64,000 nucleotides of DNA from JAQVCM01 sp040403095 (GTDB lineage Bacteria; Bacteroidota; Bacteroidia; Flavobacteriales_D; Crocinitomicaceae). A program made the position numbers and the translations under genes. Shown here piece by piece: positions 8,219 through 16,021 of the stretch (position 1 is the first letter of the stretch; the number at the start of each line of letters is the position of its first letter). Where the stretch lies: assembly GCA_040403095.1 (NCBI GenBank), contig JBBALI010000015.1, forward strand, positions 1-64,000, written 5' to 3'. A model generated the notes under the pieces. The model was not told where the DNA came from and searched no databases. It was given only the letters and a program-made list of their open reading frames with translations.

Positions 8219-8848
8219 TTGAAAAATGAACGACTAATAATAACGACAATCATTTTCTTTCTCATTGTAAACACTACTTACTATTGGGAAGGAAAACTCG
8301 GACTCTTTCATTTTCCAGTATTTTTAATTTTAGTTGTTATTTATTTTGGGCTTGGATTAGCGTTAATAAGACAAATTTATATCTTAATTAGAGAAAAGTT
8401 TAGAGACAAAACCCAACTTATAAATATTGGACTTTTAACAATTGTGCTAACATTAACTTTTTTAAAACCTTGGGGACTAATTGACTTTGAAAAACTTGAA
8501 GGCAACAATGTTTTAGTAGCTGAAAGAGAAGGTTCTGCAAACTGTATGACAACCCTAAAACTAAAAGATGACTTTACTTTTAGTGAACGCAGTGTTTGTT
8601 TTGGCGTAACCGAAATTACAGGCGAATATCACATACAAAATGACACTATTTATTTTGATAATGTAAGTTTGAGTAGAGACGAAAACGAATTTTATAAATT
8701 TGCCATTATTGGACCATCTAAATTCAAAAAAGACGGAAAACATTTTGATTTAACTCGTTATAAAAGCTTGACTGATACGATTGGACACGAATTATGGATT
8801 ACAAAAAATGAATTGAATAAACTAAAAAACAAAATGCAGAACCGCTAA
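8219..8848 (+). CDS. Membrane protein with C-terminal lipocalin-like domain (paralogue B)
   Basis: 209 residues from a TTG; no ATG lies near in frame. Three membrane segments (about 5-22, 27-50, 63-82) precede a domain with L-K-L-K-D-D-F-T-F near 113 and T-G-E-Y-H-I-Q-N-D-T-I-Y-F near 131. It matches paralogues A and C in layout. The 45-bp gap before it starts with CATAACAGCATCTAAGC, overlapping the previous stop, which looks like the left half of an attC-like element without its right arm. Confidence 0.6.
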   Translation: MKNERLIITTIIFFLIVNTTYYWEGKLGLFHFPVFLILVVIYFGLGLALIRQIYILIREKFRDKTQLINIGLLTIVLTLTFLKPWGLIDFEKLEGNNVLVAEREGSANCMTTLKLKDDFTFSERSVCFGVTEITGEYHIQNDTIYFDNVSLSRDENEFYKFAIIGPSKFKKDGKHFDLTRYKSLTDTIGHELWITKNELNKLKNKMQNR

Positions 8849-8903
8849 CAAGTATTGGAAAGTTACTAGCAACTTTAACTTAAGAAACTAAACAGAAAAA
8901 AGA

Positions 8904-9287
8904 ATGAAAAACAAGTTTAGAATAATATCATTAATATCATATTCATTAATAATTCTTAAGGGACAAATGATTGGCCTTCCATTTATTTGTTGGTTGCATT
9001 TTACTTCTTTTAAATTCGGAAATATCGACCAATTATTCGCCATTTTCGGTGTTGTTGGAATCGTTATAAATTTAACCAAATGGAAAAACAACATTCCATT
9101 GACAATTATTAGCTTTATATTAATGTTATCTCCAATAATAAGTAGATTGGCTCAAGTTCAAATTGAAATGTTTGACTATTTAGCTTTTCAAATTCCACTA
9201 ACAATTTTTGTAGTTACGTATTTGACGTTTATTGTTATGAACATTTATAATAAAAAAACTTCCATCAAAAGTGATTTCACTCAATAG
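8904..9287 (+). CDS. Small four-helix membrane protein, unknown
   Basis: 127 residues that are almost entirely hydrophobic, with four probable membrane helices (about 7-30, 43-60, 67-85, 93-114) and a short charged tail. No family recognised. The preceding gap carries GCTAACAAG across the upstream stop codon, another possible half-site. It lies in the same-direction accessory run. Confidence 0.55.
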   Translation: MKNKFRIISLISYSLIILKGQMIGLPFICWLHFTSFKFGNIDQLFAIFGVVGIVINLTKWKNNIPLTIISFILMLSPIISRLAQVQIEMFDYLAFQIPLTIFVVTYLTFIVMNIYNKKTSIKSDFTQ

Positions 9288-9399
9288 CTGGTTTTATTTT
9301 TCTAAGCCAGAATTTACTAAAAGGATAATTCTATATATTTACAACTAACTCTAAAGTTGCCACCACTAAGTGAAGTCGGAGGAAGTTACAAGAAATACT

Positions 9400-10074
9400 A
9401 TGACAGCAGAATACGAACTTAAAGATATCGACTTTGAAGACCTTGAAGACTTACTTGAAAAAGTTGAGGATTCATTTGACATCAAGTTTGTTGGTGATGA
9501 GTTAGTGCAAATTACGACCTTTGGCCAACTTTGCGACCACATTGTAAACAAAATCCAGCTTGAAAATTCAGACGACTGCACAAGCCAACAAGCATTTTAC
9601 AAACTTAGTGATGCAATAGCAACAACACTTCAAATTGACAGAAAAACAATTTCGCCAGATTCCATTCTTGTTGTCCTTTTACCACGACAAAGCAGACGTT
9701 CAAAAACTAAGAAATTAGAAAAACATTTAGGTTTTAAACTTAACATTTTGCGCCCGCCTTATTGGGTTACAGGAACACTGGCAACTACATTTATTGCATC
9801 TTTAATTGGACTTTACTTTAATTGGCAAATCGGACTTTTAGGACTTGGTTTTTCAATCGCTGGACTTTGGTTGGTAAATAAAATCGGAAACAAACTTGAC
9901 TTGCAAACCGTTGGACAAGTTGCCGAAAAAATGACAAGAGAAAATTATCTAAAATCAAGACGAAACCCAAAGTCATTTAACAGAAGTGAAATTGAAAAAG
10001 TATTGACTGACTGGTTCTGTAATGACTTGAACTTAGACAAAAGTAAATTAACAAGAGAATCGAAATTTGTATGA
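9400..10074 (+). CDS. Acyl-carrier-like membrane protein, unknown
   Basis: 224 residues from the ATG at 9400; an in-frame GTG at 9370 adds ten unconvincing residues. An N-terminal acidic helical region (about 5-50) resembles helices II-IV of acyl carrier proteins but lacks the phosphopantetheine D-S-L serine. A second segment (about 58-90, L-Q-I-D-R-K-T-I-S-P-D-S-I-L) resembles ACP helix I. Two membrane helices follow (about 125-165). The C-terminus again looks like the beginning of an ACP fold and stops at R-E-S-K-F-V. Function unknown; the ACP likeness is inference. Confidence 0.6.
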   Translation: MTAEYELKDIDFEDLEDLLEKVEDSFDIKFVGDELVQITTFGQLCDHIVNKIQLENSDDCTSQQAFYKLSDAIATTLQIDRKTISPDSILVVLLPRQSRRSKTKKLEKHLGFKLNILRPPYWVTGTLATTFIASLIGLYFNWQIGLLGLGFSIAGLWLVNKIGNKLDLQTVGQVAEKMTRENYLKSRRNPKSFNRSEIEKVLTDWFCNDLNLDKSKLTRESKFV

Positions 10075-10093
10075 CAGCGGAAAGAAGCATAGC

Positions 10094-10237
10094 TTTTAAC
10101 AGCATATTTGCAATACGCAGGGTTTCGTGCTCCGCACACGGTTTTGGAGCTAATCAATCATTAGTTTTTCAAATCATCCCGAATGCTATCGGAAGTGGTA
10201 AAAGTCCCACCCTTCGTGTTGCTTCAAAACGTTACGT
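10094..10237 (+). repeat. attC-like foldback element 3
   Basis: 144 nt. The outer boxes TTTTAAC (10094-10100) and GTTACGT (10231-10237) share the TAAC/GTTA pairing. The inner arms GCAATACGCAGGGT (10110-10123) and ACCCTTCGTGTTGC (10209-10222) are complementary at 12 of 14 positions. A GTGC-TCC-GCAC hairpin lies at 10127-10137. It begins 20 nt after one stop and ends 31 nt before the next start. This is the best-paired of the three candidates. Confidence 0.55.
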
Positions 10238-10267
10238 ACCTTTTAACGATTAACATCAAACAACTAT

Positions 10268-10906
10268 ATGAAATCAAATAAAATCCTATTTCTATTTTAC
10301 TTTACGGTTATTTTCAATTCAATATTAAGTTGTAGTTTGAAAAATGACAAACAGAAAGGTAATGAGATTAAAACTCATAAAAATGATTCTTTTACAACAA
10401 TAAACGACTCAACTTGGAGTGAGAAAATATATAAAAAAAATAATATTGAATTAGATTTAATCAATTCCTCTTTTCATTATTCACTAAAAATAAACAAGAA
10501 AGGAAAAGTAAAAATCATAGATTTTGACAAAGAAAATATACCAACAAAAACACCTGAAATAGATTGGTTTAACAACGAATTCGTTAGTATTACGACTTGG
10601 TGGTCATCATCTTTCGCACGTTATATTTTTATTGATCTAAAAAACACCGATAATTTTATATACATCAATAAGGATATTGAAATAACAGACAAAAATTCAA
10701 ATAATATCGTATTTGTAGACACTGTTTATAGGGATCAAATAATTTTTAAACTAGAGAATTTGAAAACAAGCGAACAAAAGTTGATAAAAATTCCAATCGA
10801 AGATCAAAATGACTTATATCCTTATTACGATAAAATTGAGTTTAAGAATGAAGAACTTATAATTACGACTTTTGGAAAACAAAATAAATATAAGATACTA
10901 AAATAA
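10268..10906 (+). CDS. Probable lipoprotein of unknown function
   Basis: 212 residues. A signal peptide ends in a lipobox I-L-S-C with Cys at about residue 22, followed by a polar Lys/Asn-rich linker. The body is beta-rich (for example F-V-S-I-T-T-W-W-S-S-S-F-A-R near 105) with no recognised motif. It follows attC-like element 3 and precedes a gap with a two-step inverted repeat. Probably exported and anchored in a membrane; role unknown. Confidence 0.6.
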   Translation: MKSNKILFLFYFTVIFNSILSCSLKNDKQKGNEIKTHKNDSFTTINDSTWSEKIYKKNNIELDLINSSFHYSLKINKKGKVKIIDFDKENIPTKTPEIDWFNNEFVSITTWWSSSFARYIFIDLKNTDNFIYINKDIEITDKNSNNIVFVDTVYRDQIIFKLENLKTSEQKLIKIPIEDQNDLYPYYDKIEFKNEELIITTFGKQNKYKILK

Positions 10907-10926
10907 AAACTGCAGACAGCAACTAT

Positions 10927-10975
10927 TAGGTGACAACAGGCGAAACGCACAGAAGGATTTGCCTGCGGACGCCTA
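10927..10975. repeat. Two-step inverted repeat in the intergenic gap
   Basis: TAGG (10927-10930) pairs with CCTA (10972-10975), and CAGGC (10937-10941) pairs with GCCTG (10061+900, that is 10961-10965). The two stems are separated by unpaired spacers, the same geometry as the attC-like elements, but the AAC/GTT boxes are absent. It could be a decayed element or a transcript-end hairpin. Confidence 0.4.
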
Positions 10976-11035
10976 GCAAGTAGAATGGTACAATAAATTT
11001 TCTAAAAAACACTTACAAACTAAAAGTAAACCATC

Positions 11036-11605
11036 ATGAAGAAAATATTTTTACTTATAGTCTTATTTCTTTTTAATACTATGCAATGTTTTTCACAAAA
11101 AGCAATGTTTTTAAATCAATTAACTCAATTAGAATTTAATTATTTAGATAATGATTCTTGTAGAATCATTACATCTCCTAAACTTGATGATTTTTCAATT
11201 ATTACATTCATTAGAAAAGAAGAATTTTTTGTACCGACTGACACGGTAAATAGAGATTATATAATTTTCAATAATATAAATTACATTATTGATTCATTGG
11301 TTTTAAAAAGCTATCGCGATTATACGCAAAATTTCAGTTTAACAAATATCTATTTAATTGAACGTGAATCTGAAAACTATATAATATTAAGTGGAGGGAA
11401 TACTTTTCAAATGAGAACAGATAGTCAACCATTATTAATATTGTTTAAACAAAATAACAAAAATAAATATGATTTTTACTCATCTTACTATATCGAGAAC
11501 GTAGAAGATAATTCTTCGAGAATATACGATTCCATTAAGGTGATTTTTAATAAAAATGGTATATTCTTAGAAGGAAAAAGTTTAAAATGTGTTTATTGCA
11601 CTTGA
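11036..11605 (+). CDS. Secreted protein of unknown function
   Basis: 189 residues with a clear signal peptide (about 1-21, ending C-F-S-Q). The mature part is AT-rich in codon use and beta-rich, with an N-Y-I-I-L-S-G-G-N-T-F-Q-M-R stretch near 118. It ends in C-V-Y-C-T, which could form a disulfide. No family recognised. Same-direction member of the accessory block. Confidence 0.55.
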   Translation: MKKIFLLIVLFLFNTMQCFSQKAMFLNQLTQLEFNYLDNDSCRIITSPKLDDFSIITFIRKEEFFVPTDTVNRDYIIFNNINYIIDSLVLKSYRDYTQNFSLTNIYLIERESENYIILSGGNTFQMRTDSQPLLILFKQNNKNKYDFYSSYYIENVEDNSSRIYDSIKVIFNKNGIFLEGKSLKCVYCT

Positions 11606-11717
11606 ATATTGTAGAAGAAAAACTTAATTTATTTACACATTGATGCAAAAAGGCATCAAAACATGTATACTATCAACTTGAAGCTATTAATAGTTTAAAA
11701 TATTCGTTTTTTAAAGA

Positions 11718-11748
11718 TTTGTGTTTTCGTAGATAATTGATATATTTG
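11718..11748 (+). promoter_or_regulatory. Bacteroidetes-type promoter upstream of the 11851 gene
   Basis: TTTG at 11718-11721, a 19-nt spacer and a perfect TATATTTG box at 11741-11748. The leader to the ATG at 11851 would be about 95 nt. The rest of the 245-bp gap (11606-11850) shows nothing else that I can name. Confidence 0.5.
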
Positions 11749-11850
11749 GAGATATAACTTATAATATGGTAAATTACGGTCTTAATTGGTTGTAATTTTG
11801 CCAGTTATTGATTAATCTACATAAATTAGAACTAATTATTAAAGTAAAAA

Positions 11851-12567
11851 ATGAAAAAAATTTTAATCGCATTATTGCTATTTTCTACACCTGCACCTTC
11901 ACAAGAGACACTTCCAAAAGAAAAGAAGATTAGTTATCGGAAACGAATGGATGCTTTGGCGGAGGGACAAATAAATCAGTTAAAAGGAGGTGTATTACTA
12001 GTTCGATTACAGACCAAAAAAAACTCAATTGAAGCATTACGAAAACATGGAAATTACGAAAAAGCAAATCTTCTTGAAAAAAAACAGGCTGCTTATAATT
12101 TGAGTATTGTAAAGGCTTTTAGGACAAATTTTGACTTTTGTCCAACTTACTTTTTTTTAAGCGACTATTCCACAAATGTGATTGATGACCAAATAGACAA
12201 AGTAGTATTTCTTAATGATAGTTTGTTTGCTGATACGACTATAAAATTTAACAATAAAGCTATTTTTACAGCAGAATTTGGAACAATAGAACAAGATACA
12301 GCAAAATACTTATCTCATTACAGTTACGAACCGAATGCAAATATGAGTCTAAAGCGGGTAAGTAATTATTATGGCGGATCAAATATGGGTTTTGGAGCAT
12401 TGATCATTAAAAGTGACAAATTCATACAACTAAGTAATCCATTCCCTTATTATGTAAGGACTTTCGATTCATTGCCAATTGAAAAAAGTGCTAAAAAAGT
12501 AGTTAGTTTAATGAATATAAAACTGTCTGAGTTCTATAATAGCAAGAATAAAGTTTTAGAAAAATAA
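11851..12567 (+). CDS. Secreted protein of a Bacteroidetes-restricted family, unknown
   Basis: 238 residues with a signal peptide (about 1-17). The motif L-K-G-G-V-L-L-V-R-L-Q-T near residue 44 is followed by a basic helical region, then F-C-P-T-Y-F-F-L-S-D-Y near 91. I have seen this arrangement in unnamed Bacteroidetes proteins but know no function. It has its own promoter match. The stop is followed after 3 nt by GTCCAAC, which fits the attC RYYYAAC box, but there is no matching GTT box before the next gene. Confidence 0.6.
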   Translation: MKKILIALLLFSTPAPSQETLPKEKKISYRKRMDALAEGQINQLKGGVLLVRLQTKKNSIEALRKHGNYEKANLLEKKQAAYNLSIVKAFRTNFDFCPTYFFLSDYSTNVIDDQIDKVVFLNDSLFADTTIKFNNKAIFTAEFGTIEQDTAKYLSHYSYEPNANMSLKRVSNYYGGSNMGFGALIIKSDKFIQLSNPFPYYVRTFDSLPIEKSAKKVVSLMNIKLSEFYNSKNKVLEK

Positions 12568-12624
12568 TTAGTCCAACAGGCGAATTTTAACTAAGTAAAG
12601 CCCCTGGTATCACACTAAAAAGCG

Positions 12625-13242
12625 ATGAACCAAAGTAAAATTATTATTACCATATTAACCATTTTGGCGTTAGTATTCTCATATTCTATTTTAGATCCAG
12701 AAATAAAAGCATTTGAACGAACCGAAGAAGATGTAATAGTAGGAGTTTTATCAATGCTAGGAAACTGGTTTTTAAAACTTTTATTGATAGGAATAACTGT
12801 TTTTTCTGTAATACAAATAATTAGAAATAGAAAATTTGGATTCTTTTTTCCTTTATCAATTTCTATAATGTGTTTTGTCATTTCAACTTTGATTTGGTAT
12901 AAATTTGAAACAAGGGAATCGAGTCCAGTAATACTTAAGGCCCACTATGATGGAGATATAAATGGACTAACCCTTTTTTTAAGAGCAAACAAAACTTATA
13001 AATTGGAAAACTTTTCTTTTCTAGGTGGCACTTGTTATTATGGAGAGTATATTATCAAAAGTGATACAATAATTTTAAGTGAAAAATATCCACTCGGAAT
13101 CGATAATAGAGACAACATAGGCAATAAACTGCTAAAAGTGAAAGAATTTATATTAATAAAGCAAGACTCCAATGGTCGATATGATGAAAATGAATATTTC
13201 AAACTAAGAATAATTAATAAAAAATCTGCTGAAACACAGTAA
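12625..13242 (+). CDS. Membrane protein with C-terminal lipocalin-like domain (paralogue C)
   Basis: 205 residues. Three membrane segments (about 5-22, 45-66, 73-92) precede a soluble domain with L-F-L-R-A-N-K-T-Y near 113 and Y-Y-G-E-Y-I-I-K-S-D-T-I-I-L near 131. The layout and these two motifs match the proteins at 7604 and 8219. The family sits three times in 6 kb, with other small genes between. Function unknown. Confidence 0.65.
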   Translation: MNQSKIIITILTILALVFSYSILDPEIKAFERTEEDVIVGVLSMLGNWFLKLLLIGITVFSVIQIIRNRKFGFFFPLSISIMCFVISTLIWYKFETRESSPVILKAHYDGDINGLTLFLRANKTYKLENFSFLGGTCYYGEYIIKSDTIILSEKYPLGIDNRDNIGNKLLKVKEFILIKQDSNGRYDENEYFKLRIINKKSAETQ

Positions 13243-13334
13243 GTAAAAATGGCCTTCGATAATATTCGATAGCTCGTGCCACTTCGCCAAGGGAAAGTAT
13301 CATCATCGACAATCTAGACAATCACCCCAAATTC

Positions 13335-13721
13335 ATGAATCAAACTCAAAATACTCCTACTCAAAAAAGAATAAATGATACCCAAGCATATTTCATTTTC
13401 CATGAAAACTATTTTCCTAGTGTTGCTTGGGATGATGTAAAAGATTACATGCTAGGATTGAATGAAGCAGATTTTGATACGTTTCAACTCATTCCTTTCA
13501 AGAACCCTTCCACCCTATTTTGGACGGCATTTCCTCTGGGTATTTTTGGCGTTGATCGCTTTGTTTTGGGTGAGGTTGGTTTAGGCGTTGTCAAGTTGCT
13601 CACTTTCGGTCAGTTTTTCATTGGTTTCGTACTGGATAGTTTTACCATTTTCGATAGAACGAGGAGTTTTAATTATGAATTGTTTTTGCAGATTAAATTG
13701 CGGAATCAAGCTTATCTTTAA
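13335..13721 (+). CDS. TM2-domain membrane protein
   Basis: 128 residues. The C-terminal half carries a TM2 domain: two membrane helices around F-G-V-D-R-F-V-L-G near residue 74, then G-V-V-K-L-L-T-F-G and a D-x-F-T-I-F end near 110. Family knowledge: TM2 proteins occur from bacteria to animals, with no agreed bacterial role. The N-terminal 55 residues are polar and likely cytoplasmic. It may be paired with the next gene, 107 bp on in the same direction. Confidence 0.7.
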   Translation: MNQTQNTPTQKRINDTQAYFIFHENYFPSVAWDDVKDYMLGLNEADFDTFQLIPFKNPSTLFWTAFPLGIFGVDRFVLGEVGLGVVKLLTFGQFFIGFVLDSFTIFDRTRSFNYELFLQIKLRNQAYL

Positions 13722-13828
13722 AACTTTTTTTTGTTCCGCCCTATTTAGATCCTTCTGAACAATTTTGAATTATTGCTTTTTGCATTATTTATTCTATTTT
13801 TATCGGACAAACATGAAAACGATTCAAA

Positions 13829-14191
13829 ATGGGTTATTTTATTAAAAACGATGTCACTACTAAATCAAATTTTGTTCACGTTTATTCGGGAATTTCAAAA
13901 GATGAATTGGATAAAAAAATAGATCAATTGCTAGTGTCTTCTGGCTATACTATGAAAGAAGGACAAATTGGTCATGCGGTGTATACAAAGGGAAACAGAG
14001 TAATGCGCATCCTTTTTGGTGCGTTTGTAAAATATTTCAAATTCACGATTGTTACTGGTGGTTCAAGTGATTGTGATGAAATAAAATTGGCAGTGAGACA
14101 AGAAAGCTCAGGAATGTCCGGTGGACTTATTGGGATGAATCAAGTGAAAAATGAGTTGATCCGATTGGGGCAGATTTTGCAGACGATTTGA
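13829..14191 (+). CDS. Conserved small protein, unknown (next to the TM2 gene)
   Basis: 120 residues, without a signal peptide or obvious membrane helix; a weakly hydrophobic stretch is near 63-78. The C-terminal part is rich in Ser/Gly (S-S-G-M-S-G-G-L-I-G-M). I do not recognise the family. Its position beside the TM2 gene, similar base composition and same strand suggest a shared function, but that is inference. Confidence 0.55.
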   Translation: MGYFIKNDVTTKSNFVHVYSGISKDELDKKIDQLLVSSGYTMKEGQIGHAVYTKGNRVMRILFGAFVKYFKFTIVTGGSSDCDEIKLAVRQESSGMSGGLIGMNQVKNELIRLGQILQTI

Positions 14192-14280
14192 GGTTATTTT
14201 TTTCGTCTATAGCAGGAACATAATAGATCTTCAGGCAATAACATGACAAAACATTTGACAACAAACTTCGTTAAACTACC

Positions 14281-14880
14281 ATGATAAAAAACCTCCATAT
14301 TTTCTTTATCTCTCTAATTCTTTGTTCTTGTAAGAAAGAACAAACAATTCCTGTGAATTCTGTTCAAGCTATTTTTACGCCCATCAGTGCTACCTTAATT
14401 CCTTTACTTTTTGATACAAATTCTTATTGGATCTACTCCAACGGAAACCAGCTAGACACAGTAACCTTGATTTCGATATCGAGACAGGAGGTTTTTGTTA
14501 CTCCAACAAGTCTAAAAGATGAAACTTTCTTATTCAATTACCATTCTACTTTGCTCAACAATTACACAGAGAGCGCTTTGGGTGCAATTATCACAAGAGA
14601 TTGGACAAATGATGGTTGGGTTTACGCAACCAATTTAGGATTGGGAGAAACCAGCGGAGGACTGAGCTTGATCGAAAAAATAGACACACTAATCGTTGGC
14701 TCTCAAGAATATCATCATGTCTCAAAAATGCAGGTGCAACAAGGAAGTTTTTTTCCAAATAGCATGTACTTGTACTATGCCGATTCTGTGGGAGTTATTC
14801 GCAGAGAGGTCTTGTCAGGAAATTCAATAGTTGATACTTGGGACTTAATCCAATCGAGTATTTTCTTTTATCCGTATTAG
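14281..14880 (+). CDS. Probable lipoprotein, unknown
   Basis: 199 residues. The signal peptide ends in L-C-S-C followed by K-K-E, a clear lipobox with Cys17. The mature chain has P-L-L-F-D-T-N-S-Y-W-I-Y near 43, typical of Bacteroidetes surface lipoproteins of unknown role, and a short aromatic C-terminus (I-F-F-Y-P-Y). It is the last gene of the accessory run before the 119-bp repeat. Confidence 0.6.
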   Translation: MIKNLHIFFISLILCSCKKEQTIPVNSVQAIFTPISATLIPLLFDTNSYWIYSNGNQLDTVTLISISRQEVFVTPTSLKDETFLFNYHSTLLNNYTESALGAIITRDWTNDGWVYATNLGLGETSGGLSLIEKIDTLIVGSQEYHHVSKMQVQQGSFFPNSMYLYYADSVGVIRREVLSGNSIVDTWDLIQSSIFFYPY

Positions 14881-15317
14881 GAAGATTGAAAATGGCGATG
14901 GGATTTTACAAATACTGAAATTATAGGTCATTTTCATTAAAAAATAATTTATCGAGAGAATTCACCTTCCAAATAAGTGATTTTATCCGTTAGAATCACT
15001 TACAACCCCAAAAACACCTCAAGCAGCCAAGATGCAATTTTGAAAATTTCAACCTTTGTCACATTTATTGGCAGTACTTTTAAATCGAAAATCCAAATAT
15101 CCAGTCTCTTCCTGACCAAGTGAATAGATTTTGGGCGCTAGCTGTCTCCTCAATAAAACATTCTTTTAAAATAAAACCATTTCTTAAATTTTTGTCAGTA
15201 TTATAATCCAGATTTATTCCAAGAATAATTGACTAAAAAGTGATTACTTTATGTGTAAATGAGAAACTTTTGAAGTATTTTTGACAATAAACAGATAAAT
15301 TAAAAATCTGATTTTAA
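14881..15317. other. 437-bp gap upstream of the fic gene
   Basis: No gene is seen. It contains repeat copy 1 (14963-15081). Near the end a TATTTTTG box at 15276-15283 fits TAnnTTTG and could drive the fic gene at 15318, but no good TTTG element lies at the right distance. Confidence 0.5.
14963..15081 (+). repeat. 119-bp direct repeat, copy 1 (left of fic-chitinase)
   Basis: Aligns without gaps to 17234-17352. The first ~100 positions are about 85% identical, a diverged stretch follows, and the shared TACTTTT ends both copies. Each copy begins with a small inverted repeat; in copy 2 this is TAAGTG...CACTTA. Copy 2 is the immediate upstream region of dinB, so copy 1 looks like a displaced second dinB leader. 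Confidence 0.8.
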
Positions 15318-15881
15318 ATGAAGAATATTGATAAAGAAAGTTTAGAAAATGCTTATCGTTTGTTTGATTCCAATGATATTGAAAAAATCGAAATTGGAAC
15401 AACAAAGGGTTTACAGGAAATTCATCATTATTTATTTGATGGATTGTATGATTTTGCTGGAAAAATTAGAACGCTAAACATTTCAAAAGGCGGTTTTCGA
15501 TTTGCAAATGCATTGTACTTAAACGAAATATTAGTAAAAATCGAGCAAATGCCAGAAACTAGTTTCGAAGAAATTATTGCGAAATATACTGAAATGAATA
15601 TTGCCCATCCTTTTCTGGAAGGAAATGGAAGAACAATGAGAATTTGGCTCGATATGATTTTAAAAACCAGACTAAAAAAATTAGTAAACTGGCAATTTGT
15701 AGATAAAACACTTTACCTGCAAGCAATGGAAAGAAGTCCAATCAACGATTTGGAATTAAGAACTTTGCTTAGTCAAAACTTAACGAACGAAATTGACAAC
15801 AGAGAAGTCATCTTTAAAGGAATTGAACAATCATATTATTATGAAGGTTATCAAAAAGAAGACGATGAATTCTATCAATAA
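15318..15881 (+). CDS. Fic family protein, probable class III AMP-transferase
   Basis: 187 residues, a compact single-domain Fic protein. The catalytic loop H-P-F-L-E-G-N-G-R is at 97-105. A flap-like region with S-K-G-G-F-R-F-A is near 56. Near the C-terminus S172-Y-Y-Y-E176-G177 matches the S/T-x-x-x-E-G/N inhibitory motif, placed as in class III Fic proteins such as the Neisseria enzyme. Family knowledge: these transfer AMP to target hydroxyls, gyrase/topoisomerase IV in studied cases, and are self-inhibited. No separate antitoxin is visible, in line with built-in inhibition. It lies between the two 119-bp repeats. Confidence 0.85.
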   Translation: MKNIDKESLENAYRLFDSNDIEKIEIGTTKGLQEIHHYLFDGLYDFAGKIRTLNISKGGFRFANALYLNEILVKIEQMPETSFEEIIAKYTEMNIAHPFLEGNGRTMRIWLDMILKTRLKKLVNWQFVDKTLYLQAMERSPINDLELRTLLSQNLTNEIDNREVIFKGIEQSYYYEGYQKEDDEFYQ

Positions 15882-16021
15882 AACGCCTATTTCTAACATT
15901 TGCTATAGTTCTAAGCTAATTTTTCGGTAAGTTGTTTGCTTTTTTTAGTACATTTTTGTGCATGGAAAATCACATCCGCTAAGCCAACGAGATAATACAA
16001 TAAAGAAACTCGCATAGACAA

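Noticed and set aside
10071..10253. 60-residue ORF starting at the end of the ACP-like gene
   Set aside because: It covers attC-like element 3, whose base pairing explains the sequence; the protein has no recognisable features.
4707..14880. Prophage or conjugative element
   Set aside because: No phage structural, integrase, relaxase or transposase genes are seen; the genes are small and unrelated.
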